Notes: generated by a model from the letters alone, not told the origin. Shown: positions 17,213-26,846, numbered from the stretch's first letter. The stretch is DNA of 64,000 nt from Roseovarius sp. MMSF_3350 (GCF_030733425.1 NZ_JASHIZ010000023.1:1-64000), one strand, 5' to 3'. Translations and numbers: made by a program.

Positions 17213-17419
17213 GCCACACGACTATTCTCAAGCTTCCAGGCCATCAATGATCTGACCGCTTTGCCCTGCAATGTAAGAAGTCACGTCCAGAAATCACTCT
17301 ACAAACAGAGTATCAACTGTGACAGACATCTTTTCGACAACGTTTCTCTTGCAGCCCAGTGTTCCGGCAGCGGCTTTTGGCGGGGGCGAAGGGAGCGGGC
17401 GAGAAGGGGTTAGCTTAGA

Positions 17420-18061
17420 ATGTCGATTTATTGGCTGCAAACTCATACTGATGCTGTCGTAGCGGGGGTTAATTGGTCGGAAACGACAAAACCTCGAATA
17501 CCCGCAAGTAATCTTGAACGGTGGTTTGCAACGGACGCTGATCGAGCCCCGCTTGGACCTTTTCCCCAAGAAATTCTGGCAAAGATAAATGCGCACTGGG
17601 CTCTAAGCCTAGGAAAAATGGATTCCCCTCCCGATACCATCGGTCGACTTAAGTCGGCGCATTTCACCGGCGCCCCGTTCGCCCGCAGACATATCTGTGA
17701 CGTGTTCGAGATGTATTCGGAAGGCAACTGCCAGATCGTGCCGATCAAGAAACTCTGGTCCTTGAAAGACGATGCAGAAGTAACAGAGCTTTACTTTGTG
17801 GCCAATGTCTACAACGCCGCGCCCGTTATCGACTTGGACAAAACCGAAGTGCGAGAGGTCAAGAACCCTAAAATGGGACACCCATTTTCCCCAGCTTCGC
17901 GAAGCTTGAACAAAATGTTTGTCCGCAAAGAGAGTTTTGAGGGCCATCACCTGCTTCGGGATGCGGCGACCTCGGTATGGTTCTGCGATGATGTGTTTCG
18001 CGAGGCCATCGAAAACGCCACGCCGGGTACATACGCTTTTCGCGACATCAACATCGTTTGA
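17420..18061 (+). CDS. Orphan Imm11 (DUF1629)-like immunity protein
   Basis: A 213-residue soluble protein of clearly lower GC than its neighbours. The C-terminal half fits the Imm11/DUF1629 pattern of contact-toxin immunity proteins: 'KNPKMGHPFSPASRSLNKMFVRKESFEGHHLLRDAATSVWFCDDVFREAIENATPGTYAFRDI', that is, a late 'h-x-x-R-D' followed by 'C/S-D-x-h-x-x-A-h' and an aromatic C-terminal strand. Imm11 proteins neutralise polymorphic toxins delivered by type VI or CDI-like systems. No toxin, VgrG or PAAR gene is nearby, so it is an orphan, probably acquired. The N-terminal half is not recognisable. A second, broken relative is at 48408-49096. Confidence 0.65.
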   Translation: MSIYWLQTHTDAVVAGVNWSETTKPRIPASNLERWFATDADRAPLGPFPQEILAKINAHWALSLGKMDSPPDTIGRLKSAHFTGAPFARRHICDVFEMYSEGNCQIVPIKKLWSLKDDAEVTELYFVANVYNAAPVIDLDKTEVREVKNPKMGHPFSPASRSLNKMFVRKESFEGHHLLRDAATSVWFCDDVFREAIENATPGTYAFRDINIV

Positions 18062-18101
18062 AGCGCTATCGCGCTTAGGCGACCCAAATAGGCACCCGAC
18101 C

Positions 18102-19811
18102 TCAGCTATGCTCTTCCGCCGAAACCGCCGTCAGGGCGCGGTTATAGGCCTTCAGCGCGTCGACGTGGAACAGCGCCCCCTGCAATTCGGGCTTGGAATC
18201 CTCGCCCGTCAGGGTGACCACCGGGATGAACGCGACGCCCGTGCGCTCGAAGATCGGCATAGCCACGTCCAGCGTCGCGTTGGCGTCGATATAGACCCCG
18301 TCCTCGATCAACTCCCAGCAGGCGTCCTCGCGCGCGCTCCGCTCGGCGCCGGTCTCGCGCATCACCCGCCCCGCACGGTACATGGTCAGCAGATAGGCAT
18401 GGGGCCCGGCCGCCAGCCGCACCCCCCGCCGCTCCAGCTGCGTGAGGAAGAACGAGTGCCGCACCAGTTTCGACGCCAGCGCGGTGGACATCGACACCGC
18501 CACCATCACCGCCAGTCCGGTCTGCCAGTCGCCCGTCAGTTCGAACACGATCAGCGTGGTGGATATCGGCGCGCCCAGCACCGCGGCGGCCACCGCCCCC
18601 ATCCCGGCCAACGCGTAAAGCGTCGGCGCGCCCGACCATTGCGGCAAGAGCGCCGTCGCCACCAGGCCAAAGGCCAGCCCGGTCAGCGCGCCGACCATCA
18701 GCGAAGGCGAAAACACCCCGCCGCCCATGCGCCCGCCGATGGTGATCGCCACCGCGATGACCTTGAGGATGCAGAACACCACCGCCTCGTTCCACAGAAG
18801 CTTGCCGGTCAGCGCCTTCGAGGTGGTCTCGTACCCCACGCCGATGATATGCGGAAACCCGATCGCCAGCACGCCCAGCATCAGCCCCGCCACCGCGGGG
18901 CGCAGCCAGCGCGGCAGACCCGTGCGCGCCTGCACCCGGTCGGCAAAGCCCTCGGCAAAGAAGATCCCCCGAATCAACGCAAAGGCCACGATCCCGCACA
19001 GCAGCCCCAGGATCAGGAAGGCGGGCAGTTCCACATAGAATTCCAGCATGCTGGCCACGGGCAGGGCAAACTCGGTGACGTCACCGAATTCCAGCCGGTT
19101 GATGACCGTGCCCGCAACCGAGGCGATGACGATCGGCGCAAAGGCATGCAGCGCGAAGTGCCGCAGCACGACCTCCAACGCGAAGAGCGCGCCGGCGATG
19201 GGCGCATTGAACGACGCCGACACCGCCGCCGCCACGGCACAGCCCAAAAGGTCGCGGCCGGTGATCCCGTTGGCATTGATCCGGTTGCTGACCCAGGTCG
19301 AGATCACGCCGGCCATGTGCACCACCGGCCCTTCGCGCCCCGAAGAGCCGCCCGTGCCCAGCGTGATCATCGACGCCAGCGCCGAGGCCAGGCCGGCCCG
19401 CGTTTCCACCCGGCCCTCGTTCAGCGCCGCGCCTTCGATCACGTCGGCCACCGACCGCACACGGCCATCGGGCGTGAAACGGTGCAGGATCGCTCCCACC
19501 ACCAGCCCGCCGCCCACCGGGATCACCAACACCCAGTACCACGGCAGGGTCGACACCCAGCTGTGCATCAGCGACGGGTCTTCAGAGCCGTACAGCAAAA
19601 GCTGCAACGCATTGATGCCCTTGCGGAAGAACAGCGCGGCAAACCCCGCGGCAATGCCGATCCCGAGCGCGATCAGCCAGAACTGGAACTGGCTCGGCCC
19701 CTTGTCGCGCAGCACCCGCCACGCGTTCCGGCTGACCCTCCTGGCCCGTCGCGATCCGCGTCGCAACCGGCCCGGACCGACCCCGTGCTGCGCTGTCCCG
19801 GTATCGGTCAA
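18102..19811 (-). CDS. ClC-family chloride channel/transporter with C-terminal CBS region
   Basis: A 569-residue inner-membrane protein with about ten or more hydrophobic segments. The ClC selectivity motifs are GSSGREGP (gating Glu160) and 'GGGVFSPSL' (the GxFxP motif), with 'SFNAPIAGALFALEVVL' between them. Residues ~470-569 resemble a CBS-type cytoplasmic domain ('IDANATLDVAMPIFERTGVAFIPVV'). The residue aligned to the internal proton glutamate of E. coli ClC (E203) is Val214, as in ClC channels. Exchange of Cl- for protons is therefore not assured. It is convergent with the Imm11 gene; a small hairpin AAGCGC-TATC-GCGCTT lies between them. Confidence 0.93.
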   Translation of the reverse strand: MTDTGTAQHGVGPGRLRRGSRRARRVSRNAWRVLRDKGPSQFQFWLIALGIGIAAGFAALFFRKGINALQLLLYGSEDPSLMHSWVSTLPWYWVLVIPVGGGLVVGAILHRFTPDGRVRSVADVIEGAALNEGRVETRAGLASALASMITLGTGGSSGREGPVVHMAGVISTWVSNRINANGITGRDLLGCAVAAAVSASFNAPIAGALFALEVVLRHFALHAFAPIVIASVAGTVINRLEFGDVTEFALPVASMLEFYVELPAFLILGLLCGIVAFALIRGIFFAEGFADRVQARTGLPRWLRPAVAGLMLGVLAIGFPHIIGVGYETTSKALTGKLLWNEAVVFCILKVIAVAITIGGRMGGGVFSPSLMVGALTGLAFGLVATALLPQWSGAPTLYALAGMGAVAAAVLGAPISTTLIVFELTGDWQTGLAVMVAVSMSTALASKLVRHSFFLTQLERRGVRLAAGPHAYLLTMYRAGRVMRETGAERSAREDACWELIEDGVYIDANATLDVAMPIFERTGVAFIPVVTLTGEDSKPELQGALFHVDALKAYNRALTAVSAEEHS

Positions 19812-19901
19812 CTGCTTGCCCCCAACCTTGTGGCGCAGGGCGCTTCCCTGTAGGCACCGCTTCGCATACTGTGCGGCTCTAGGGGAATGCGGGGGTTCGA
19901 C

Positions 19902-21278
19902 ATGGGTATTAGGGACGCCATTTCAGAGTTATCGCCCGTTTTAGGGCAACGGCTCAGCCTGTCCAAGTCCGATCTGCAAGAGCATGGTCGGAGCGAAACG
20001 CATTTTGCGAACGCCCCGCCCGACGCCGTGGCCTATCCCGAAAACACCGACGAGGTGCGCCGGATCGTGCAGGCCTGCGCCCGCCACGGCGTGCCGGTGA
20101 TCGGCTGGGGCACCGGCACCTCGCTCGAAGGACAGGCCCAGGCCTTCTCGGGCGGGATCTGCGTCGACTTCCAGCGCATGAACCGTATCCTCGAGGTCTC
20201 GCAGGGCGACATGGACGTGCGCGTGCAGCCCGGGCTCACCCGCGAGGCGCTGAACGAGGAACTGCGCGCCACGGGCCTTTTCTTTCCGGTCGACCCCGGC
20301 GCCAATGCCTCGATCGGCGGCATGACCTCGACCCGCGCCAGCGGCACCACGGCCGTGCGCTATGGCACGATGCGCGACAACGTGCTGGGGCTCGAAGTGG
20401 TCACCGCCACTGGCGAGGTCATCCGCACCGGCACCCGCGCCCGCAAGTCCTCTGCCGGCTACGACCTGACGGCGCTGTTCGTGGGCTCCGAGGGCACGCT
20501 GGGCCTCATTACCGAGATCACCTTGCGCCTGCAGGGCACGCCCGAGGCGATCTCGGCGGCCGTCTGCGCCTTCGAGTCCGTGGGCGACGCGGTCGAGGCA
20601 GTCATGGCCTCCGTGCAGATGGGCCTTCCGCTTGCCCGGATCGAGTTGATGGACACGCAAAGCGTCGAGGCGGTAAATGCCTATTCCGGCGCCGCCCTGC
20701 CCGTCTGCCCGCATCTGCTGCTGGAATTCCACGGCTCGGACGCAGGCGTGGCCGAACAGGCCGAAACCTTCGGCGCGCTGGCGCAGGAGTTCGGCGGCAA
20801 GGGCTTCGACTGGGCCCGCAAGACCGAGGAGCGCACCGCGCTCTGGGCCATGCGCCACGCCGCCTACCACGCCATCGTCGCTCACAGGCCCGGCACCAAG
20901 GCGCTGGTCACGGACATCTGCGTGCCGATCTCGAACCTTGCCCGCGCGCTCGAGGAAACGCGCAGCCACCTGGATGCCCAAGGCATCGAGGGGCCGATCC
21001 TCGGCCATGTGGGCGACGGCAATTTCCACGCCATCCTGCAATTCGACCCCGAAGATGCCGCCGACAAGGCCCGCGTGCTGAGCGCCTCGGAACACCTGGT
21101 AGAGCTGGCCCTGTCGCTGGGCGGCACCGCGACGGGCGAGCATGGCATCGGCGTGGGCAAGCTGGGCTACATGGAGCGCGAGCACGGCCCCGCCTGGGGC
21201 CTCATGGGCACGATCAAGCAGGCGCTCGATCCCGACAACATCATGAATCCCGGCAAGCTGGTGCCGCCGCGGAACTGA
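19902..21278 (+). CDS. FAD-linked 2-hydroxyacid oxidase/dehydrogenase (GlcD/D-lactate dehydrogenase type)
   Basis: A 458-residue flavoprotein of the FAD-binding PCMH/VAO family. N-terminal FAD domain: 'VPVIGWGTGTSLEGQ', 'DPGANASIGGMTSTRASGTTAVRYGTMRDNVLGLEVVTATGEV', 'AGYDLTALFVGSEGTLGLI'. C-terminal substrate domain: 'GHVGDGNFHAIL' and 'GGTATGEHGIGVGKLGYM', with the metal/substrate His residues. Closest in layout to D-lactate dehydrogenase (cytochrome or quinone) and GlcD; the exact hydroxyacid is undetermined. No glcE/glcF follows, so it is not a glycolate oxidase operon. The ATG after GGGGG is preferred over one five codons upstream. Confidence 0.88.
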   Translation: MGIRDAISELSPVLGQRLSLSKSDLQEHGRSETHFANAPPDAVAYPENTDEVRRIVQACARHGVPVIGWGTGTSLEGQAQAFSGGICVDFQRMNRILEVSQGDMDVRVQPGLTREALNEELRATGLFFPVDPGANASIGGMTSTRASGTTAVRYGTMRDNVLGLEVVTATGEVIRTGTRARKSSAGYDLTALFVGSEGTLGLITEITLRLQGTPEAISAAVCAFESVGDAVEAVMASVQMGLPLARIELMDTQSVEAVNAYSGAALPVCPHLLLEFHGSDAGVAEQAETFGALAQEFGGKGFDWARKTEERTALWAMRHAAYHAIVAHRPGTKALVTDICVPISNLARALEETRSHLDAQGIEGPILGHVGDGNFHAILQFDPEDAADKARVLSASEHLVELALSLGGTATGEHGIGVGKLGYMEREHGPAWGLMGTIKQALDPDNIMNPGKLVPPRN

Positions 21279-21354
21279 CGGCGCGGCGCCTGTGACGCCT
21301 CAGAGAGGGGGGGGCTGCCCCCCACGGCGAACCTGCGGTTCACCGCTCCCCCCA

Positions 21355-21382
21355 GGGATATTTCCGGCCAGAGGAAAAGGGG
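21355..21382 (+). repeat. 28-bp intergenic element, copy 1
   Basis: Begins GGGATATTT, contains GGCCAGA and ends AGGGG. 24 of 28 positions match the copy at 55136-55163 (opposite strand). It lies between the convergent FAD oxidase and recN genes, preceded by G/C hairpins (a G-run then CCCCCC around 21307-21323). Confidence 0.6.
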
Positions 21383-21386
21383 TGGG

Positions 21387-23033
21387 TCAGCCCGCCATAA
21401 GCGCTTCGGCGGCGGCGCGGGCCTCTTCGGTGATGGTCTCGCCCGACAGCATCCGTGCGATCTCGTCGGTGCGGGCGGGGGCATCGAGGGCCGTGACCGT
21501 CGACAGGGTCTGCCCCTTGGTGACGCGCTTTTCGACGCGCCAGTGATGCGCGCCCCGTGCGGCCACCTGCGGCGAATGCGTGACCACCAGCACCTGATTG
21601 TCCGACGCCAGCCCCGCCAGCCGCCGGCCCACCGCATCGGCGGTGGCCCCGCCCACGCCGCGGTCGATCTCGTCGAATATGAGCGTGAGCCCGCTTTGCC
21701 CACCGGTCAGGCAGACCTTGAGGGCCAGCAGGAAGCGGCTCAACTCCCCGCCCGAGGCGATCTTGCCCAAGGGGCCTGCCGGCGCGCCGGGATTGGTGGC
21801 CACAGTGAAGGTCACCGCGTCCTGCCCGGTCTCGCCCGGATCGGTTTGGGTCACCTGGGTGGCAAAGACCGCGCGGTCCATCTTCAGCGGGGCCAGCTCT
21901 GCCATCACGGCCTTGTCCAGCTTGCCCGCCGCCCTGGCGCGCGCGTCGCTCAGCGCGCCGGCGGCGTCGGCATAGGCCGCGTCGGCCTCGGCAACCGCCG
22001 CCTGCAACGCCTTGAGGTCCGCATCCCCCTGTTCAAGACGTGCGACCTGCGCCCGCACGTCCTCGGCAAAGCCGGCCAGCTCGTCCGGCGCCACGCCATG
22101 CTTGCGCGCCAGCGCCCGGATCGCGAACAGCCGTTCCTCGGTTTCCTCCAGCTCCAGCGGGTTGAAGGTCAGCGCCTCAAGGCAGTCCTCGACCCCGCTT
22201 GCCGCCTCGTCCAGCTCGACCATCGCGCGCGACAGCGCCGCCAGCGCCTCTTCCAGCCGGCCCTCGGCCTTGTCGGCAGCCCCTTCCAGCCAGCGCAGCG
22301 CATCCTGTGCCTGCCCCTCGGCCCCGTCGCGCAGGGCCGCCTGCGCTCTGGCGATATCATCGCGGATGCGCTCGGATTGCTGCATCAGGCGGCGGCGGGT
22401 ATCCAGCTCCGCCTCCTCGCCCGGTTGGGGCGACAACGCGTCCAGTTCCTCGACCGCGTGACGCAGGAACTCTTCCTCGGCGCGCATCTCGGCCAGCTTC
22501 GTCTCGGCCTCGTTCAACGCCTTACGCGCCGCGCTGCGCGCCTTCCACGCGATGCGCACCTTGTCGCACTGCCCCGCCAGCCCGCCGAACTCATCGAGCA
22601 GGTCGCGGTGCCCCTTCGGGTCCAGCAGGCCCCGGTCGTCATGCTGCCCGTGCAACTCCACCAGCGTGTCCGACAGCGCCCGCAGCACATCCCCCGAACA
22701 GCGCCGGTCATTGACCCACGCGGTCTTGCGCCCGTCCCCGGTGTTCACGCGCCGCAAGATCAGCGTGTCCTCCACCGGCAGCCCCGCCTCTTCCAGAACC
22801 GCCCGTGCCGCGTGCCCCTCCGGCAGGTCGAACTCGGCCACCACCTCGCCCTGCCCGGCCCCCTGCCGCACCAGCTCGGCCCGGCCGCGCCATCCCAGCA
22901 CGAAGCCCAGCGAGTCGAGCAGGATCGATTTGCCCGCCCCGGTCTCGCCGGTCAGCACGTTCAGCCCGGGCTGAAACGCAAGCTCCAGCCGGTCGATGAT
23001 CAGAATGTCGCGAATCTCCAGCGCACGGAGCAT
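21387..23033 (-). CDS. recN: DNA repair protein RecN (SMC-like ATPase)
   Basis: A 548-residue SMC-family ATPase for double-strand-break repair. N-terminal Walker A in 'LNVLTGETGAGKSILLDSLGFVLG'. A central coiled coil spans about residues 160-370, rich in Ala/Glu/Arg heptads. C-terminal signature is 'KIASGGELSRFLLALK' followed by Walker B 'LTLIFDEIDRGVGGATADAVGRRLAGLA'. Start at L-R-A-L-E-I-R is standard for RecN. It is the last gene of the dcw-lpxC-bamD run; bamD ends 16 bases upstream, so they probably share a transcript. Confidence 0.96.
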   Translation of the reverse strand: MLRALEIRDILIIDRLELAFQPGLNVLTGETGAGKSILLDSLGFVLGWRGRAELVRQGAGQGEVVAEFDLPEGHAARAVLEEAGLPVEDTLILRRVNTGDGRKTAWVNDRRCSGDVLRALSDTLVELHGQHDDRGLLDPKGHRDLLDEFGGLAGQCDKVRIAWKARSAARKALNEAETKLAEMRAEEEFLRHAVEELDALSPQPGEEAELDTRRRLMQQSERIRDDIARAQAALRDGAEGQAQDALRWLEGAADKAEGRLEEALAALSRAMVELDEAASGVEDCLEALTFNPLELEETEERLFAIRALARKHGVAPDELAGFAEDVRAQVARLEQGDADLKALQAAVAEADAAYADAAGALSDARARAAGKLDKAVMAELAPLKMDRAVFATQVTQTDPGETGQDAVTFTVATNPGAPAGPLGKIASGGELSRFLLALKVCLTGGQSGLTLIFDEIDRGVGGATADAVGRRLAGLASDNQVLVVTHSPQVAARGAHHWRVEKRVTKGQTLSTVTALDAPARTDEIARMLSGETITEEARAAAEALMAG

Positions 23034-23049
23034 TCAAGGCTCCCGCGGG

Positions 23050-23901
23050 TTATAGCCAGCGTCCGAGGATCGTCTGACGATAGACCTGCCGCAGCCAGCT
23101 GTCGCCCACCGCTTCCAGTGTCAGCCCCTGCCCGGTCAACAGCTTGTAGCTGTCCTCGTACCATTCGGTGCTCTTGAAGTTGTGGCCCAGGATCGCCCCC
23201 GCCGTGCGCGCCTCGTTCGTCAGGCCCAGCGACAGGTACGCCTCGACCAGCCGGTGCAGCGCCTCCGCGGTGTGGGTCGTGGTCTGGAAATCCTCCACCA
23301 CCACGCGGAAGCGGTTGATGGCCGAGGTGAAGTGATCGCGCCGCAGGTAATAGCGCCCGATCTCCATTTCCTTGGCCGCCAGATGGTCGAAAGCCAGGTC
23401 GAACTTCAGGATCGCCGAGCTGGTGTATTCGCTGTCGGGATACTGTTCGATCACCTGCCGCAGCGATTGCAGCGCCTGGAATGTCAGGCCCTGGTCGCGG
23501 CCCACCTCGTCGATCTGGTCGTAATAGCTGAGTGCCAGCAGGTATTGCGCATAGGCCGCGTCGCCGTCGGCGGGATAGAAATCGAGATACCTCTGCGCGG
23601 CGGACCGGCTGTTCTCGTAATCCTCGTCCTTGTGATAGGCGAAGGCCTGCATGATCACGGCCCGCTTGGCCCATTCCGAATAGGGGTAGAGCCGCTCGAC
23701 CTCGGCAAAAAGCTCGGCCGCCAGTTCCGGATCGCCGCGCGCAAGGTCATATTCGGCGCGGCCAAAGATCTGCTCTGCGGTGAACTGTTCGTAATCGACC
23801 TCGCCGCGTTCGATGCGCGAGTTCACGCCGCCGCAGCCCGCAAGCATCGTCGAGGCCACGAGGGCCGCTGCCAAACCGATCCCGATTCTGCCGCCTGTCA
23901 T
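23050..23901 (-). CDS. bamD: Outer membrane protein assembly factor BamD
   Basis: A 283-residue lipoprotein (lipobox L-A-G-C; signal 'RIGIGLAAALVASTMLAGC') built of TPR-like helices. Visible features are 'FGRAEYDLARGDPELAAELFAEVERLYPYSEWAKRAVIMQAFAYHKDEDYENSRSAAQRYLDFYP' and 'YAQYLLALSYYDQI', the BamD/ComL signature. It is an essential part of the Bam complex inserting beta-barrel proteins into the outer membrane. ATG 23901 is chosen over a TTG six codons upstream because it starts directly before the basic signal-peptide end. Confidence 0.94.
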   Translation of the reverse strand: MTGGRIGIGLAAALVASTMLAGCGGVNSRIERGEVDYEQFTAEQIFGRAEYDLARGDPELAAELFAEVERLYPYSEWAKRAVIMQAFAYHKDEDYENSRSAAQRYLDFYPADGDAAYAQYLLALSYYDQIDEVGRDQGLTFQALQSLRQVIEQYPDSEYTSSAILKFDLAFDHLAAKEMEIGRYYLRRDHFTSAINRFRVVVEDFQTTTHTAEALHRLVEAYLSLGLTNEARTAGAILGHNFKSTEWYEDSYKLLTGQGLTLEAVGDSWLRQVYRQTILGRWL

Positions 23902-24064
23902 GCTCGCACGTACCCCCAAAAGCCTGTGCTAAACTTGTGTTCAGGCCTTAAGGCCGCTTGATTTCGCAGGATCATATCCGCATTACCAAGGGCGTCCTAG
24001 CACATAATTTTCCGCGGCAAAACGCCTTAGACCCGATTGCCCGTCACAAAGCCCGCGCCTGTGG

Positions 24065-24988
24065 TCAGGCAACCTCAGAGATCTCGCCCCAATGCACGCC
24101 CGCCCCGGGCAGACGCGCGGCGGTTTCGGCGTCGCAGGTCACGATCTCGAACGCATCGGGCCGGGCAAAAAGCGCGCGCAGCAGGTCGTTGGTGATCGCG
24201 TGGCCGGCCCGCAGGCCGATGTAATGCCCGAGGATCGGCAGGCCCGCCAGCGCCAGGTCGCCAAGCGCGTCCAGCATTTTGTGCCGCACCGGCTCGTCAG
24301 GCTGGCGCAAGCCGCCAGGGCTCAGGACACGGTCGCCGTCGAACACCACGGCGTTCTCGCCTGGATTGCCCCCAAGCGCGAGGCCGTTGGCCTGCATCGC
24401 ATCGACATCCGCCTTGCGGCAGAAGGTGCGCGCGGTCGACAATTCGCGCACGAAACTGCCGTTCGACATGTTCAGGATCTTCTTCTGCCGCCCGATCGCG
24501 GCATCCTCGAACTCGATCGCGAATTCCAGCAACAGCGTGTCATGCGGCACCAGCCGCGCCGACGCGTCGCCTTTTCTCACTTCGACGGGTTTCAGAACCT
24601 TCAGCGCCCGCACCGGCGCGTGCTGACGGCGCAGCCCGGTGGACAGGATACCATGCACGAAGGGGGCAGAGCTTCCGTCGAGGATCGGAACCTCGGGGCC
24701 ATTGACCTCGATCACCGCGTTGTGCACGCCACAGCCCGACAGCGCCGCCATGATGTGCTCGACCGTCGAGACACGCACGCCCGCGGCGTTTTCCAGCAGC
24801 GTGCAGAGCGGCGACTGGTTCACCATGTCCCAGCGGGCCGGGATCTCGCAATGGCGCAGTTCGCAATCGATCCGGCGGAAGACGATGCCGCGGTTCGCAG
24901 GCGCCGGCAGGATTGTCACACGGGCGAAAGCACCTGAATGCAGGCCGACGCCATCGAACGAAACCGGAGTTTTGACCGTATTCTGCAC
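24065..24988 (-). CDS. lpxC: UDP-3-O-acyl-N-acetylglucosamine deacetylase
   Basis: A 307-residue zinc deacetylase, the committed step of lipid A synthesis. Motifs: 'GVGLHSG' near the N-terminus, 'VSTVEHIMAALSGCGVHNAVIEVNGPEVPILDGSSAPFV' (zinc His and catalytic Glu region), and 'VRHKMLDALGDLALAGLPILGHYIGLRAGH' (H-K-x-x-D zinc ligands). Length is normal. It follows ftsZ as in many proteobacteria, but a strong terminator at 25163-25189 and a 223-base gap suggest its own promoter. Confidence 0.97.
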   Translation of the reverse strand: MQNTVKTPVSFDGVGLHSGAFARVTILPAPANRGIVFRRIDCELRHCEIPARWDMVNQSPLCTLLENAAGVRVSTVEHIMAALSGCGVHNAVIEVNGPEVPILDGSSAPFVHGILSTGLRRQHAPVRALKVLKPVEVRKGDASARLVPHDTLLLEFAIEFEDAAIGRQKKILNMSNGSFVRELSTARTFCRKADVDAMQANGLALGGNPGENAVVFDGDRVLSPGGLRQPDEPVRHKMLDALGDLALAGLPILGHYIGLRAGHAITNDLLRALFARPDAFEIVTCDAETAARLPGAGVHWGEISEVA

Positions 24989-25162
24989 GTGCTTACCTCA
25001 GGCCGATTATCGGCTCATTTAATTCAACTGGGCCACATCTATTGCGCGGGACGCAGATGCTCAATTCACTCTTTGCAACGCGCTGAAACATCAATGTTGC
25101 AAGGCTTGGCGAATTTTTGCCGACCGGGGAAAGACCCCGTTCAACCCCCTGTTCCGCAACGC

Positions 25163-25189
25163 AAAAGGGCCGCGGATCGCGGCCCTTTT
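25163..25189 (-). terminator. Rho-independent terminator after ftsZ
   Basis: A near-perfect hairpin with arms GGGCCGCG and CGCGGCCC around a 3-base loop, flanked by AAAA on the left and TTTT on the right, so it can work in both directions. It lies 22 bases past the ftsZ stop and would end the dcw transcript. Confidence 0.88.
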
Positions 25190-25211
25190 ACTGGTTGATT
25201 TGTTGTCCGGC

Positions 25212-26846
25212 TCAGTTCGCCTGGCGGCGCAGGAAGGCGGGAATTTCGATCTGGTCGTCCTCTTCCTCGCGCTCGTCACGCACCTCCGGCTGTGGCGCCG
25301 TGGCCTGCATCGGAGGTTGCTGGCGCGCCGGGCGCGGCGGTTGCTGTGCGCCTTCCGCGCCGTGGCCCGTCATCCGGTTGATCAGCGAGTTGATACCGAA
25401 ACGCGGCCTCTCGGCGGCATGTTCCGGGGCCGCTGCTGGTGTCGGCGCCTGCCGCTGGGGCGTGCCGCTGCCACGGTGTTGCACCGCAGCCTGAAGCCGG
25501 GCCAGCGCGTCCTGAGACGGGGTGCCCGGCGCAGGCGCCTTCGGCGCAACGAAGGTCTCGGGCTCTTCCGCCTGCGCCACGAAGGTTTCGGGCTCGGGGC
25601 GCGGCGTATATGCCGGCGGCGGCACGTCGCGGTCGCTACCCTCGGCGTCGAAAATCTCTTCCATCTGCTCTTCCGCCGCCGCGCGCTGCGCGTCGAAGGC
25701 ATTAAACAGGCTGGGTTCGTCCGCAGACTCGGTGCTAGCCGCCACGACAGGCTCCGCTGCCGGCTCGACCGTTTCCTCGTAGGTCTCGACCGCCTCGATC
25801 TCGACCTCTTCGGCCGGCTTCAGCGGCTCTGCCAGCTTGCGGCGCGGCACCGGGATTTCCTTGCTTTCGTCGCTGGCGTCGATGCCGGTGGCCACGACCG
25901 ACACGCGCATGAAGCCTTCCATCGTCGGATCCAGCGTGCTGCCCACGATGATGTTGGCGTCGGCGTCCACTTCCTCGCGGATGCGGTTGGCCGCTTCGTC
26001 CAGTTCGAACAGCGTCAGGTCGTGCCCGCCGGTGATGTTGATAAGGACACCTTTCGCCCCGCGCAGGCTGATCTCGTCCAGCAGCGGGTTCGCTATCGCC
26101 TTCTCGGCAGCCTGGATGGCGCGCTCTTCGCCGTCGTCCTCGCCGGTGCCCATCATCGCCTTGCCCATCTCGTCCATCACCGCGCGAACGTCGGCAAAGT
26201 CGAGGTTGATCAGGCCCGGGCGCACCATCAGGTCGGTCACGCCCTTCACACCCTGGTACAGAACGTCGTCGGCCATCGAGAACGCCTCGGTGAAGGTCGT
26301 CTTCTCGTTCGCGAGGCGGAACAGGTTCTGGTTCGGGATGATGATCAGCGTGTCGACCATCTTTTGCAGCGTGTCGACGCCTTCCTCGGCCTGGCGCATC
26401 CGCTTGGCGCCTTCGAACTGGAAAGGTTTCGTGACGACACCGACGGTTAGCACGCCAAGTTCACGCGCTGCCTGAGCGATGATCGGGGCCGCGCCGGTGC
26501 CCGTGCCTCCGCCCATCCCGGCGGTGATGAAGCACATGTGCGCGCCGGCCAGCTGGTCGACGATCTGCTCGATGTTCTCTTCGGCGGCTGCGGCACCCAC
26601 GGCGGCTTTCGCGCCGGCGCCCAGCCCTTCGGTGACTTTCACACCCAGCTGGATCCGGTTCGGCGCGTTGCTCTGGGACAGCGCCTGCGCATCGGTGTTG
26701 GCGACGACGAAATCGACGCCTTCCAGCTGTTTCTCGATCATGTTGTTGACGGCGTTGCCGCCTGCCCCGCCGACACCGAAAACGGTGATGCGCGGCTTGA
26801 GTTCCTGGTCCTGTCCCTGACCTGGCATGCTGAGGTTAAGTGTCAT
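25212..26846 (-). CDS. ftsZ: Cell division protein FtsZ
   Basis: A 544-residue tubulin-like GTPase forming the Z ring. N-terminal domain has '[14 protein letters not shown]' and the tubulin signature '[13 protein letters not shown]'; the T7 loop is '[11 protein letters not shown]'. From about residue 320 a long Pro/Ala/Glu-rich linker of ~200 residues follows, typical of alphaproteobacterial FtsZ. It ends in the conserved C-terminal peptide '[14 protein letters not shown]', which binds FtsA and other partners. The 179-base gap to ftsA leaves room for an individual promoter. Confidence 0.98.
   Translation of the reverse strand: MTLNLSMPGQGQDQELKPRITVFGVGGAGGNAVNNMIEKQLEGVDFVVANTDAQALSQSNAPNRIQLGVKVTEGLGAGAKAAVGAAAAEENIEQIVDQLAGAHMCFITAGMGGGTGTGAAPIIAQAARELGVLTVGVVTKPFQFEGAKRMRQAEEGVDTLQKMVDTLIIIPNQNLFRLANEKTTFTEAFSMADDVLYQGVKGVTDLMVRPGLINLDFADVRAVMDEMGKAMMGTGEDDGEERAIQAAEKAIANPLLDEISLRGAKGVLINITGGHDLTLFELDEAANRIREEVDADANIIVGSTLDPTMEGFMRVSVVATGIDASDESKEIPVPRRKLAEPLKPAEEVEIEAVETYEETVEPAAEPVVAASTESADEPSLFNAFDAQRAAAEEQMEEIFDAEGSDRDVPPPAYTPRPEPETFVAQAEEPETFVAPKAPAPGTPSQDALARLQAAVQHRGSGTPQRQAPTPAAAPEHAAERPRFGINSLINRMTGHGAEGAQQPPRPARQQPPMQATAPQPEVRDEREEEDDQIEIPAFLRRQAN

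Noticed and set aside
17213..17419. Integration (att) site or tRNA remnant beside the Imm11 gene
   Set aside because: No tRNA 3' end, direct repeat or integrase could be found in or around the GC-poor segment.
18061..18076. AAGCGC-TATC-GCGCTT as a full terminator for the Imm11 gene
   Set aside because: A short 6-bp stem overlapping the stop codon with no T-tract; mentioned only as a minor hairpin.
17919..19853. Very long plus-strand open frame opposite the ClC gene
   Set aside because: It is antisense to a protein with clear ClC motifs; its translation is Arg/His/Gln/Pro-rich low-complexity sequence typical of GC-rich shadow frames.
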